DNA of 64,000 nt, from contig NZ_CP033073.1 of the NCBI RefSeq assembly GCF_003675325.1, positions 372,001-436,000 on the forward strand. Direction: 5' to 3'. The notes beneath the pieces are model-generated. The model did no database searches. It was not told the origin of the DNA and was given only the letters and a program-made list of their open reading frames with translations. How positions within the stretch are numbered: position 1 is the stretch's first letter; every line of letters starts with the position of its first letter. This stretch comes from Streptomyces dangxiongensis (GTDB lineage: Bacteria > Actinomycetota > Actinomycetes > Streptomycetales > Streptomycetaceae). Positions 43,140-51,898 of this stretch are shown here, one piece after another. The translations under genes and the position numbers were made by a program.

Positions 43140-44144
43140 ATGCGGGTGAGCGTGGTGGATGCGGGGTCGAACACGGTGCGGTTGGTGATCGCAGACGTGG
43201 AGGGCGGTGTTCCGCTGCCCGTACACACCGTCAAGTGGAAGCTGCGCCTGTGCGAGCACGCCGGCACGGACGGCACCATCGCCGACGAGGCCGTGGACCA
43301 GTTGGTGAAGGCGGTGGCCGCGGCGGGCGCCACGGCTCGCAGGTGGCGTGCGGCGGGCCCGCTGGCCTTCGCGACCACGGTGGTGCGCAACGCCCCGAAC
43401 CGGGCGGACGTCCTGCGACGGGTGGCGTCCGGGACCGGGATCCGCATGTGCACGATGCCGGGTGAGACCGAGGCCGAGCTGACCTTTCTGGCGGCCCGCC
43501 GCTGGCTGGGCTGGAAGGCGGGTCCGCTCGCACTGCTCGACATCGGCGGCGGCTCGCTGGAGGTGGCGTTCGGGCGGGGTCGGCTGCCCGACTTCGCCGC
43601 GTCCCTGCCGCTCGGCGCGAGCCGGCTGACCCGGGAGCACCTGGTCCAGGATCCGCCGGGACCGGGCGAGCTGAAGGAGCTGCGCCGCCGGATCCGCCAC
43701 GAACTGCGGGACGTCGCCTCGCGGATCCGCTGGGAGCGGCCACGCACCGCTGCCGTCACCTCCCGTACGTTCCAGCAGCTAGCCCGGTTGTGCGGGGCCG
43801 CGCCCGGGCGGTACGGCCCGTTCGTCGAGCGTGAGCTGGCGTGCCGGGATCTGCGCGAGGCGGTGCACGCGCTCGCCTCGCTGCCCGCCGCCGAGCGGGC
43901 CCAGCTACCCGGCATCTCCGCGCCGCGCGCCGCGCAGAGCCTGGCCGGGGCGGTCGTCGGGCACACGGCGCTGAAGCTGATGGGCCTGCCCCGGGCCGTC
44001 GTCTGCCCCTGGGCGATCCGCGAGGGTGTCCTGCTGCGCTACGTCGAGGACGGCGCGGACTGGTGGACGGACATCACCGACACCACCGACACGACGACCC
44101 CGCCCCCGACGACGACCCTGCGCATCGCGACACCGTCCGCGTGA
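43140..44144 (+). CDS. Ppx/GppA-family exopolyphosphatase
   Basis: A 334-residue ASKHA-fold phosphatase starting at ATG 43140. VVDAGSNTVRLVIADV is the first phosphate-binding motif, TVVRNAPN and PGETEAELTFLAARRW are typical of Ppx, and LLDIGGGSLEVAFG is the second phosphate-binding motif. WAIREGVLLRYVED near the end is also conserved. It hydrolyses terminal phosphates of polyphosphate or pppGpp. The length is that of the short actinobacterial Ppx1/Ppx2 type without the C-terminal HD domain. A Thr-rich tail ends the protein. Confidence 0.9.
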   Translation: MRVSVVDAGSNTVRLVIADVEGGVPLPVHTVKWKLRLCEHAGTDGTIADEAVDQLVKAVAAAGATARRWRAAGPLAFATTVVRNAPNRADVLRRVASGTGIRMCTMPGETEAELTFLAARRWLGWKAGPLALLDIGGGSLEVAFGRGRLPDFAASLPLGASRLTREHLVQDPPGPGELKELRRRIRHELRDVASRIRWERPRTAAVTSRTFQQLARLCGAAPGRYGPFVERELACRDLREAVHALASLPAAERAQLPGISAPRAAQSLAGAVVGHTALKLMGLPRAVVCPWAIREGVLLRYVEDGADWWTDITDTTDTTTPPPTTTLRIATPSA

Positions 44145-44374
44145 CGGTGCGCCGAACGCTTCGGCGCGGCGCGTTCGCATCAACTGACGGGGTGGCGGGC
44201 ACCCCGCGCGTCACGGGTCCGCCCTCGTGACGCGGTGCCGACGGGCGGTCCCTGCCTCATGTCCGGCCGGTTCCCCTGACCGGTCGGTGGCCGGCGGGCG
44301 GCCCGTTCCTCGGTGGTCCGCTCAGCCCTGCCAGGAGTCCCCGTTCCCGGGACGTGCACGGCCGTAGTGGTAAT

Positions 44375-45472
44375 TCAGCGGGTGTGGGTGCGCAATGCGC
44401 CGGCCGTTCTCAGCAGGCGGTCGGCCGGTTCGCGGAGCCCGGGGTGGGCCAGTACCGTGTTGCGCAGGCCGCGTACCGGGCGTCGCCACAGGCGCCGGGC
44501 CAGTGCGACGGGGTGGGGGCGGGCCGCGAAGCCCTCGCCGACCCGGAGTTCGCGGGTCTTGAGCCAGTCCTTGTACTCCTTGTCGCCGCGCCCCAGGTCC
44601 ACCAGGGCCACTCCGTGCCGGGCGGCGGCCTCGGCGGTCCGCAGATGCATCATCAGGCCGGGCGAGTACGAGGGGAGTGCGGGGTCGTAGGCGGTGAACC
44701 AGGCGGCCAGCACGGTGCCCGACCGGGGTCCGAAGTGGGCCGCGACCGGCCGGTCGCCCGCGTAGAGCACGGACAGCACCCCCGTGAAGTGCTCCTCGCG
44801 GACGCGGAACAGGTGGTCCACCAGGCCGACGATCCACGGCCGGGAGAACCGGTCCATGCGGCCGGTCCTCCGGTACTGCGCGGACTTCCACCGCATGAGG
44901 GTGCGCAGCGCCTCCGGGTCGCGTTCGTCGAAGACGAACCGGACGTCGCCGACGTCCCGGCCGAGCCGGCGTTCCTTCTTCAGCGTCGTCCTGGCCAGCC
45001 CGGGGTACGTCGCGCGCAGCCACTGCGCGTAGGTGCCGTCGCCGGGCTTCACATCGATCACCGGTGAGGCGAAGGTGCCGGTGACATGGGGCTCGAACGG
45101 CGTCTGCTCCCGGACGAGATGGTCGAACTCGAAGATGCTGAGCCCGCAGGCCCGCAGCAACTGCCGCACGTTCCAGGTGACTCCGGGCCGGTGCACGAGG
45201 GCCTGGCAGTCGGACAGGCCGAGCCCCACGGCCCGGCCGGTGCCCAACGGCCCCCGCTCATAGGGGAAGAAGCCGGCCGGCTCCCCGCTCTCCCGCAGGA
45301 CCGCCACCCGTACCCCGGGCCGGAACCGGCCGACCCCGGCGGCGAACTCCGGTGCCAGGAAGGGGTTGGCGTACTCGGGTGACTCGTCCATCGCCCGGTG
45401 CCAGGCCTCGCGCAGGCCGGGTGTCAGTTCACCGGGTCTGTGGACGGTGATGTCCGCGTCGGTGAGCGCCAC
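44375..45472 (-). CDS. BioF2-like GNAT acetyltransferase
   Basis: From GTG 45472 the protein has 365 residues. It has the double-GNAT layout of BioF2/FemAB-like transferases: N-terminal LREAWHRAMDESPEYANPFLAPEF, then GEPAGFFPYERG, then a C-terminal GNAT core (GDRPVAAHFGPRSGTVLAAWFTAYDPALPSYSPGLMMHLRTAEAAARHG, ending DLGRGDKEYKDWL). Members transfer acyl groups in cell-surface polysaccharide biosynthesis. No polysaccharide cluster is adjacent. The start is uncertain because the GAGGGG site is rather far (13 nt). Confidence 0.83.
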   Translation of the reverse strand: MALTDADITVHRPGELTPGLREAWHRAMDESPEYANPFLAPEFAAGVGRFRPGVRVAVLRESGEPAGFFPYERGPLGTGRAVGLGLSDCQALVHRPGVTWNVRQLLRACGLSIFEFDHLVREQTPFEPHVTGTFASPVIDVKPGDGTYAQWLRATYPGLARTTLKKERRLGRDVGDVRFVFDERDPEALRTLMRWKSAQYRRTGRMDRFSRPWIVGLVDHLFRVREEHFTGVLSVLYAGDRPVAAHFGPRSGTVLAAWFTAYDPALPSYSPGLMMHLRTAEAAARHGVALVDLGRGDKEYKDWLKTRELRVGEGFAARPHPVALARRLWRRPVRGLRNTVLAHPGLREPADRLLRTAGALRTHTR

Positions 45473-45896
45473 GTCAGTTCGCCCGCCCCTCGGCCGGCTC
45501 GCCGAGCGGCGTACCGGAGGCGGCACGGGCCGGTGAGGCGTGTGGATGGTGGCTCATGGACCGCATGCGACCCCTCCCCCCGTGACGCGCCGGGCGCGTC
45601 CTGCCAGTGTTGCCGGGACCGCGCTCCCCCGCCGCGCGTGCCCCTTCCCCGGCCGGATTCCGAACCGTGGGACATGGCTCGAACCTGGCGAAACAGTACG
45701 CAGTCTGTCAAGGGTGCCTCAGGCGACCGAGGTCCGCCACGGAACGCGGCGCGGCACCGCGGTATTGACATGAACCTGGAGCAACGCCGACGCTGCGTGC
45801 GTGAAACTGCTCGATCGATGGCATTTCCGAGCGTCTTCGAGCAGCGCCGCGTACGAACTGTCCAGTCCGTGAAGGTGCGAGGGGAGCTGTTCCGCC
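45473..45896. other. divergent promoter region between acetyltransferase and GH31 genes
   Basis: This 424-bp gap has no credible gene. TTGACA at 45765-45770 on the plus strand is a good -35 box but no matching -10 follows at 16-19 bp. I see no LacI- or DasR-type operator. Confidence 0.35.
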
Positions 45897-48539
45897 GTGC
45901 GAAGACTCCGACACCGTGTGCCGTGGCCGGCCTGGATACCGCTGGGGCTGGCGACCGCCCTGGCCGGGACCGCGCTGGCCGTTCCGGCCCCCGCCCACGC
46001 CACCCCCACCGTGTCCGGCGCGGTGCTCGACGCGGCCCACAGCAGCGTCACCTGGCGAAGCCCGGTCTACGCCAAGGGCACCGGCGCCGGGCCCGAGAAC
46101 TGCCCCGGCGTCGCCGACGACCCCGACGACAGGGTCTGCGACCGCTTCGACCTGACCGTCTCGGTGCCGGACGGCTACTGGGACGACAACCCCGAGGGCG
46201 GTGTCCCGCTGTCGGTCGGCTGGGAGCACCCCTCGGACGACTTCGACCTGTACGTCTACGACGACCACGGCAGGCAGGTGGCGTCCGGCGCGGGCACCGC
46301 CGACCCCGAGGCCGCGGTGATCCCGCGGGCGTCGGGGACGTACCAGGTCGTGGTGGTGCCGTACGACGTGCACGACAACTCCTTCACGGGGACCGCCTAT
46401 CTGCCGGCCACGGCGGACGCCGGTGACCTCACCTCCTTCTCGGGCGGCGACGGCCGCTACACCATCGGGGCCGGGCGGCTCACGGCCCGCGCCGACTTCC
46501 TGACGGGCGGCCAACTGCGGCTCCAGGCCGATCCGTCGGGCTCGCTGAGCGATCCGGCCGGCACCGCCATCGTGCGCGGGCAGCCGGCCCGGCAGCGGCA
46601 CACCTCGTCCTTCGACGCGGGCGACTACTACGGCATCCGGTCCCCGGAGGCGGTGCTGCGCGTGTACAAGAAGCCGCTGCGGTTCGGGCTGTACGAGCCC
46701 GACGACCGCACCCGGATCTGGCAGGAGGACAAGCCGCTGCGCTGGTCGACCGGCGGGATGCGGCAGAGCCTGGTCCGCGGCGCGGACGAGCAGTTCTTCG
46801 GCGGCGGCGAGCAGAACGGCGGCTTCTCGCACCGCGGGCGGACCATCCACGTCGCGAACGGCTTCGACTGGAACGAGGGCGGCTACAACAACTCCCAGCC
46901 GTTCTACCTCTCCAGTGCGGGCTACGGCGTCTTCCGCAACACCTTCGCACCGGGCGTGTACACCTTCGGCTCGCCGGTCACCACGGGCCACCAGGAACGG
47001 CGCCTGGACGCCTACTACTTCCTCGGCGACGCCCGGCACGTCATCGGCGAGTACACGTCGTTGGTGGGCAAGCCCTTCATGCCGCCCGTGTACGGCCTGG
47101 AACCGGGCGACTCGGACTGCTACCTGCACAACGCCAACCGGGGCGAGCGGCACACCCTGGACGCGCTGAAGACCGCCGACGGGTACACCGCGAACGGGAT
47201 GCCGCTCGGCTGGATGCTGGTCAACGACGGGTACGGCTGCGGGTACGAGAACCTGGAGCAGACCGGGAAGGGCCTCGGGGACCACCACGCCCAGCTCGGC
47301 CTGTGGACCCAGGACGGCATCGGGGCACTCGCCGACCAGGTCAGGGCCGGCCAGCGGGTGGCCAAGCTGGACGTGGCCTGGGTGGGCAACGGTTACCGGT
47401 TCGCGCTGGACGCCTGCGACGCCGCGAAGCGGGGGATCGAGGACAACAGCGACGCCCGTGGCTTCGTGTGGCTGCCGGTGTCCTGGGCGGGAGCCCAGCG
47501 CTGCGGGGTGCTGTGGAGCGGCGACCAGAAGCTGTCCTGGGACTACATCCGCTGGCAGATCCCGACGTACGCCGGGGCGACCCTGTCCGGCATCGCCTAC
47601 AACACCGGTGACGTGGGCAGCATCTACCGCCATGACGCCACCATGTACACCCGCGACCTCCAGTGGAAGGCGTTCCTGCCGGCCGTCATGACGATGGACG
47701 GCTGGGCCACCGACATCACCACCGGCAAGCCCGCCGATCAGCAGCCCTGGCGCGACGGTGAGCCGTACACCTCCGTCAACCGCAGCTACCTCCAGCTCAA
47801 GGAGCGCCTGCTGCCGTACATGTACACGCTGTCCGCCCAGGCGGCGCGGTCGGGTGTGGGCGCGGTGCGCCCGCTGTGGCTGGAGTACCCGGACGACCCC
47901 GCCACGCTCGGCGCGCGGGCGGCGTACGAGTTCCTGTCCGGCCCGGACTTCCTCGTCGCGCCGGTCTACGAGAACGCCGACACCCGCGACGGGATCTACC
48001 TGCCGAAGGGCACGTGGACGGACTACTGGACCGGCCGCACCTACCGGGGCCCCACCACGGTCGACGGCTACCACGCGCCGCTGGCCACCCTCCCGCTGTT
48101 CGTCCGCGAGGGTGCGATCGTGCCCATGTGGCCGAAGGGGACCACGAGTTGGCAGACCCGCGACCGACACGAACTGGACTGGGACCTCTACCCGGCCGCA
48201 CACGGCACCAGCCACTACACGCTGTACGAGGACGACGGCGTCACCCGTGACTTCGCCGAGGGCGCCGCGGCCACCCAGCGGGTGTCGCTGCGCGAGGGCG
48301 CCCGGGGCACCACCGTGACGGTCGGCGCGAGCAGGGGTCAGTACGCGGGCAAGGTGGCCGCCCGGTCGTACCGGTTCACCGTGCACGGCGGCACGGCACC
48401 CGCGCGGATCCTGCTGGACGGGCACCGGCTGCCGCGCGGGGCCTGGTCGTACGACGCCGGCAGTCATGTCACGACCGTCACCACGGCGAGGCTGCCGCTC
48501 GGCCGCGGGTTCACGGTGCGCCTGGTCGACAACAGGTAA
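45897..48539 (+). CDS. secreted glycoside hydrolase family 31 (alpha-glucosidase-like)
   Basis: An 880-residue precursor with a signal peptide (WIPLGLATALAGTALAVPAPAHA). An N-terminal extra domain (about 35-170, DFDLYVYDDHGRQVASG) resembles a pre-peptidase C-terminal-type module. The GH31 part follows: N-terminal beta-sandwich, then the barrel with EQFFGGGEQNG, the probable nucleophile Asp492 (KLDVAWVG) and acid/base Asp543 (WSGDQ), then RLLPYMYTLSAQAARSG and C-terminal beta domains. It should release glucose or another sugar from alpha-glycosides outside the cell; the specificity is not clear. The chitinase operator region follows immediately. Confidence 0.87.
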   Translation: MRRLRHRVPWPAWIPLGLATALAGTALAVPAPAHATPTVSGAVLDAAHSSVTWRSPVYAKGTGAGPENCPGVADDPDDRVCDRFDLTVSVPDGYWDDNPEGGVPLSVGWEHPSDDFDLYVYDDHGRQVASGAGTADPEAAVIPRASGTYQVVVVPYDVHDNSFTGTAYLPATADAGDLTSFSGGDGRYTIGAGRLTARADFLTGGQLRLQADPSGSLSDPAGTAIVRGQPARQRHTSSFDAGDYYGIRSPEAVLRVYKKPLRFGLYEPDDRTRIWQEDKPLRWSTGGMRQSLVRGADEQFFGGGEQNGGFSHRGRTIHVANGFDWNEGGYNNSQPFYLSSAGYGVFRNTFAPGVYTFGSPVTTGHQERRLDAYYFLGDARHVIGEYTSLVGKPFMPPVYGLEPGDSDCYLHNANRGERHTLDALKTADGYTANGMPLGWMLVNDGYGCGYENLEQTGKGLGDHHAQLGLWTQDGIGALADQVRAGQRVAKLDVAWVGNGYRFALDACDAAKRGIEDNSDARGFVWLPVSWAGAQRCGVLWSGDQKLSWDYIRWQIPTYAGATLSGIAYNTGDVGSIYRHDATMYTRDLQWKAFLPAVMTMDGWATDITTGKPADQQPWRDGEPYTSVNRSYLQLKERLLPYMYTLSAQAARSGVGAVRPLWLEYPDDPATLGARAAYEFLSGPDFLVAPVYENADTRDGIYLPKGTWTDYWTGRTYRGPTTVDGYHAPLATLPLFVREGAIVPMWPKGTTSWQTRDRHELDWDLYPAAHGTSHYTLYEDDGVTRDFAEGAAATQRVSLREGARGTTVTVGASRGQYAGKVAARSYRFTVHGGTAPARILLDGHRLPRGAWSYDAGSHVTTVTTARLPLGRGFTVRLVDNR

Positions 48540-48549
48540 AGAAATCGTA

Positions 48550-48561
48550 TGGTCTAGTCCA
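48550..48561. promoter_or_regulatory. DasR-type (dre) operator 1
   Basis: TGGTCTAGTCCA is a near-palindrome that matches the DasR responsive element (core TGGTCTAGACCA) known from Streptomyces chitinase promoters. The identical second site lies 22 bp downstream, about two helical turns. Confidence 0.8.
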
Positions 48562-48571
48562 AAGAGCAAGT

Positions 48572-48583
48572 TGGTCTAGTCCA
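48572..48583. promoter_or_regulatory. DasR-type (dre) operator 2
   Basis: A second exact TGGTCTAGTCCA, on the same face of the helix as operator 1. Direct repeats of this kind mediate chitin induction and glucose repression of Streptomyces chitinase genes (established for chi63-type promoters). A -35-like TTGACG follows at 48589. Confidence 0.8.
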
Positions 48584-48609
48584 ACTTATTGACGTGGCCG
48601 CGACCACTC

Positions 48610-48651
48610 CCAGAGGGTGGGGCTCCCCGTTCCCGGGTCCCCACCCTCTGG
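48610..48651 (+). promoter_or_regulatory. 5'-leader hairpin overlapping the chitinase ribosome-binding site
   Basis: A perfect 13-bp stem (CCAGAGGGTGGGG at 48610-48622 and its complement at 48639-48651) with a 16-nt loop. Its last two bases are the first two of the GGAGG ribosome site (48650-48654), 5 nt before the chitinase ATG. In the mRNA it could hinder ribosome access or stabilise the 5' end. Confidence 0.7.
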
Positions 48652-48659
48652 AGGCACGC

Positions 48660-49889
48660 ATGAGACGTCTTCGGGCATGTCTGGGCGCGGCGGCAGCCGT
48701 CACGCTCGCCGCCGCCGGCAGCACCGCGCTGGTCGCCGGCAGCGCCTCGGGCGCGACGGCCGCACTCAGCAACCGCTGGTACGCCGCCGCCCCCTACCTG
48801 ATGCCGCTGGACAACGACCCGCCGGACCCGGCCGGCATCATGGACGCCACCGGCCTGAAGGCCTTCCAGCTTGCCTTCATTCTCGCCCCGAACGGCGGTG
48901 GTTGCACTCCCACTTGGGGCGGCACGTCGTCCGTCTCCTCGGACACGGCCGTACAGTCGGTGATCAACACCATCCGCGCCAAGGGCGGTGACGTCTCCGT
49001 CTCCATCGGCGGGTACGGCGGCACCAAGCTCGGCCAGGCATGCGCGGACGCGGCCTCCACGGCGGCGGCCTACCAGCAGGTCATCACCAAGTACGGCCTG
49101 CACGCCATCGACTTCGACCTGGAGGAGCCGGAGTACGAGAACACCGCGGCGATCAAGAACGAGATCGGCGCCGCCAAGATCCTCCAGCAGAACAACCCTG
49201 GGCTGTACGTCTCCGTGACCACGGCCGGCACCGCGGACGGCACCGGCTGGTTCGGCAAGCAGATGCTCCTGGAGGCCAAGTCCCAGGGCTTCACCCCGAA
49301 CAACTTCTCCATCATGCCGTTCGACGGCGGCTTCAACGGGGCGGCGAGCCAGACCGGCGCGCTCACCAACTTCAACTCCATTCTCCAGTCCACCTTCGGC
49401 TGGAACCAGGCGACCGCCGCCTACGCCCACGAGGGCTTCTCGGGCATGAACGGCCGCAGCGACACCGGCGAGTACTTCACCCAGGCCGACTTCCAGACCG
49501 TGCTGGACTACGCCACGAGCCACAACATGGACCGGTTCACGTTCTGGTCGCTGAACCGCGACCGGCAGTGCTCCCCGGCCGACAACGGTGGCCGTACGTC
49601 CGGGACCTGCTCCAGCGTGGCCCAGAACTCCTGGGACTTCGCCAAGTACTCGGTGAAGTTCGCCGGCGCCACCCCGCCGAGCACCACCCCCACCCCGACC
49701 CCGACGCCCACACCCACCCCGACCCCCACCCCGACCTCCTGCAAGACCGCCTGGAGCGCGGCGGCGGTCTACACGGCCGGGAACGAGGTCTCGTACAACA
49801 AGCACAACTGGAAGGCCAAGTGGTGGACCCAGAACGAGGTGCCCGGCGCCTCGGAGTGGGGCGCCTGGCAGGACGAGGGCGCCTGCTGA
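48660..49889 (+). CDS. secreted chitinase, GH18 with C-terminal chitin-binding domain
   Basis: The 409-residue precursor starts at ATG 48660: signal peptide (ACLGAAAAVTLAAAGSTALVAG), GH18 barrel (about 40-340) with the catalytic HAIDFDLE segment (Asp151, Asp153, Glu155 as proton donor; His148 stands where the first Asp of the canonical DxxDxDxE usually is), a Pro-Thr linker (about 343-360), and a CBM5/12 chitin-binding module (about 362-409, AWSAAAVYTAGNEVSYNKHNWKAKWWTQNEVPG). It hydrolyses chitin extracellularly. Regulation by DasR is indicated by the two upstream operators. Confidence 0.93.
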   Translation: MRRLRACLGAAAAVTLAAAGSTALVAGSASGATAALSNRWYAAAPYLMPLDNDPPDPAGIMDATGLKAFQLAFILAPNGGGCTPTWGGTSSVSSDTAVQSVINTIRAKGGDVSVSIGGYGGTKLGQACADAASTAAAYQQVITKYGLHAIDFDLEEPEYENTAAIKNEIGAAKILQQNNPGLYVSVTTAGTADGTGWFGKQMLLEAKSQGFTPNNFSIMPFDGGFNGAASQTGALTNFNSILQSTFGWNQATAAYAHEGFSGMNGRSDTGEYFTQADFQTVLDYATSHNMDRFTFWSLNRDRQCSPADNGGRTSGTCSSVAQNSWDFAKYSVKFAGATPPSTTPTPTPTPTPTPTPTPTSCKTAWSAAAVYTAGNEVSYNKHNWKAKWWTQNEVPGASEWGAWQDEGAC

Positions 49890-50031
49890 GGGCCTGACGT
49901 GCCGGACCTCGGGGCGGGGCGTCGGAACGCCACCGGTACCCGCCCCCACCTGCGGGACTGGTGCAAACGGCGGGACGGTCGTAGCGTCTAGTGCACGCCG
50001 GTCGGACACAGCACGACGGGTGGGAGCGGCC

Positions 50032-50487
50032 ATGCGCGGATCAGTGATGGGAACGACGGTCACCCTGGCGGCAGGCGTACTGCTGACAGCGGCCGTGACG
50101 ACGGCCTCGGCGAGTGCGCCGCCCGCGGTCCACCGGTCGGCCGCGCACCCCAAGCCCGTCCTCGTCGACTGCCTGTGGCACCGCACCGTCCGCCCCACCG
50201 ACTTCATCCTGGCCTGCGGCGACGGCAACAGCCGCCTCACCGGACTGCGCTGGTCGCGATGGAGCGGTCAGGCGGCGACCGCGGCGGGCGTGAACCTGCT
50301 CAACGACTGCAAGCCCTACTGCGCCGCCGGCACGTTCCGGCGCTACGCGGTGACCGTGCGGCTGGAGGACCCCCAGCCCTGGAAGAAGGACCCCGGTGTC
50401 CGGCACTACACCCGGATGAGCCTGACCTACACCGGCGCCCTCCCGGAGGGCTTCCAGCGGGTCATGACGTACCCGCTCTGGGACTGA
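50032..50487 (+). CDS. small secreted protein of unknown function
   Basis: The ATG at 50032 has GGGAG six bases upstream. The 151-residue product has a signal peptide (VMGTTVTLAAGVLLTAAVTTASASA) and four Cys in the mature part (VDCLW, LACGDG, NDCKPYC), probably two disulfides. TYTGALPEGFQRVMTYPLWD ends the protein. Similar small secreted proteins are widespread in Streptomyces, without known function. Confidence 0.75.
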   Translation: MRGSVMGTTVTLAAGVLLTAAVTTASASAPPAVHRSAAHPKPVLVDCLWHRTVRPTDFILACGDGNSRLTGLRWSRWSGQAATAAGVNLLNDCKPYCAAGTFRRYAVTVRLEDPQPWKKDPGVRHYTRMSLTYTGALPEGFQRVMTYPLWD

Positions 50488-50646
50488 CACGGCCGGCCGT
50501 CACCCGGGCGCGCCGCGTCCGGTGCCGGGAGGTGGGCCGCGTGGGCGACGTCCCGGCCCCGGCTCCCCTCCCCGGCCGCCCGCACCCCCTCATGGTGGTG
50601 TGACCCCGCACGCCGGCGCCCCGCGCGCCGACCGAAAAGAGGTCAC

Positions 50647-51627
50647 ATGCCCCCGCTCCCCCGCCTGGCCGGTACCGCCACGGCCGTGCTCGCGCTCGGC
50701 CTGGTCACCGCGGCGCCCGCACCCGGCACCGACCCGGTCGTCACCGCCGCGCGCGTCGTCGCCCACTTCGACCCGGCCGCCCGGCAGACACCCGAGAACA
50801 TCGCCCTGGAACCCGACGGCTCCGCCGACCTGACCTTCGCCCTCGCCCGGCAGATCGCCCATGTCACCCCCGACGGGCAGACCCGGATCCTCGCGACCCT
50901 GCCCGCCGTGGCGAACCCCGCGACGCCGCTCATGCACAGCGCCGTCGTCACCGGCATCGCGCGCGCCCACGACGGCACGCTGTACGTCAACTACGCCACC
51001 GGCACCAGCGCCACCGGCATCTGGCGCCTCTCCCCCACCGGCGGCGCGCCGCAGCGGATCGCGGCGCTGCCGGCGGACGGGCTGCCCAACGGGCTGGCCC
51101 TCGACGAGCGCCTGGGCGTGCTGTACGCGGCCGACTCGGTGCGCGGCACGGTCTGGAGCGTCCCGCAGGCCGGCGGAACGGCCACGGAGTGGACGACGGA
51201 CACGGCGCTCGCCCCGCTCCCCGCGCCGCCCGCCTCGGGCTTCGGCGCCAACGGCATCAAGGTGCAGCGCGGTGCCGTCTGGGTGTCCAACAGCGACCGG
51301 GGCACGCTGCTGCGCGTCCCCGTCGGCCCGGACGGCTCCGCCGGCCCGGTCGAGATCCGCGCCACCGGGCTCCAAGACATCGACGACTTCGCCTTCCCCG
51401 GGCAGGGCAGGAGCGTGCTCGCCGCGCTGAACGCCGGCAGCAGGGTGCTCCTGGTCCGCCCGGACGGTACCGCGACGACCGTGCTCACCGCACAGGACGG
51501 GCTGTCCAACCCGACCGCCGTGGCCGTGCGCGGCCGGACCGTGTATGTGCCGAGCGGCGCGTACGTCACCCGGCGGGACCCCAACCTGCTCCTGGCCCGC
51601 CTGCGTCACCTCGTCGACCACCGGTAG
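50647..51627 (+). CDS. secreted SMP-30/NHL-type beta-propeller protein
   Basis: A 326-residue protein with a short N-terminal signal (LAGTATAVLALGLVTAAPA) and repeated propeller blades: RQTPENIALEPDGSADLTFA, GIARAHDGTLYVNYA, LPNGLALDERLGVLYAADSV, FGANGIKVQRGAVWVSN, NPTAVAVRGRTVYVPSGAY. The layout matches SMP-30/gluconolactonase-like or NHL-repeat proteins, some of which are lactonases; no metal-site residues can be assigned with confidence. An AAAAGAGG ribosome site precedes the ATG. Confidence 0.82.
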   Translation: MPPLPRLAGTATAVLALGLVTAAPAPGTDPVVTAARVVAHFDPAARQTPENIALEPDGSADLTFALARQIAHVTPDGQTRILATLPAVANPATPLMHSAVVTGIARAHDGTLYVNYATGTSATGIWRLSPTGGAPQRIAALPADGLPNGLALDERLGVLYAADSVRGTVWSVPQAGGTATEWTTDTALAPLPAPPASGFGANGIKVQRGAVWVSNSDRGTLLRVPVGPDGSAGPVEIRATGLQDIDDFAFPGQGRSVLAALNAGSRVLLVRPDGTATTVLTAQDGLSNPTAVAVRGRTVYVPSGAYVTRRDPNLLLARLRHLVDHR

Positions 51628-51710
51628 CCGACGAGCGGCACACGCCGGTGCCGCTCCGGTGCCGAGCCCGCGGCGCACGGCCGGCCACCGGGCCGGTACG
51701 GAGCGGGCCC

Positions 51711-51831
51711 GGTACCCGGCCGGATACGGAATCCGGCCGGATACCGGGTTCGGTCGGGACGGTACCCGGTCGGACTCGGGGGTACCTGGTCGGACTCGGT
51801 ACCCGGTCGGACTCGGTGCCCGACGGCGGCC
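51711..51831. repeat. degenerate minisatellite, 17-bp period, seven units
   Basis: Units begin at 51711, 51728, 51745, 51761, 51781, 51798 and 51815. The consensus is GGTACCCGGTCGGACTC; the first two units read CCGGATAC at the end, and one 3-bp insertion and one 1-bp deletion occur. It lies between the propeller-protein stop and the pyc stop (convergent genes) and is non-coding. Confidence 0.8.
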
Positions 51832-51898
51832 GGGGCCCGGCTGGGCCGTGCGGCGGCGGGGCCGGGCGGTGACCGGCCGGGGCAGCGGGGCGGTGCGG

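Noticed and set aside
49684..49740. CCGACCCC-type repeat as a fourth minisatellite
   Set aside because: It encodes the Pro-Thr linker of the chitinase and is explained by protein sequence.
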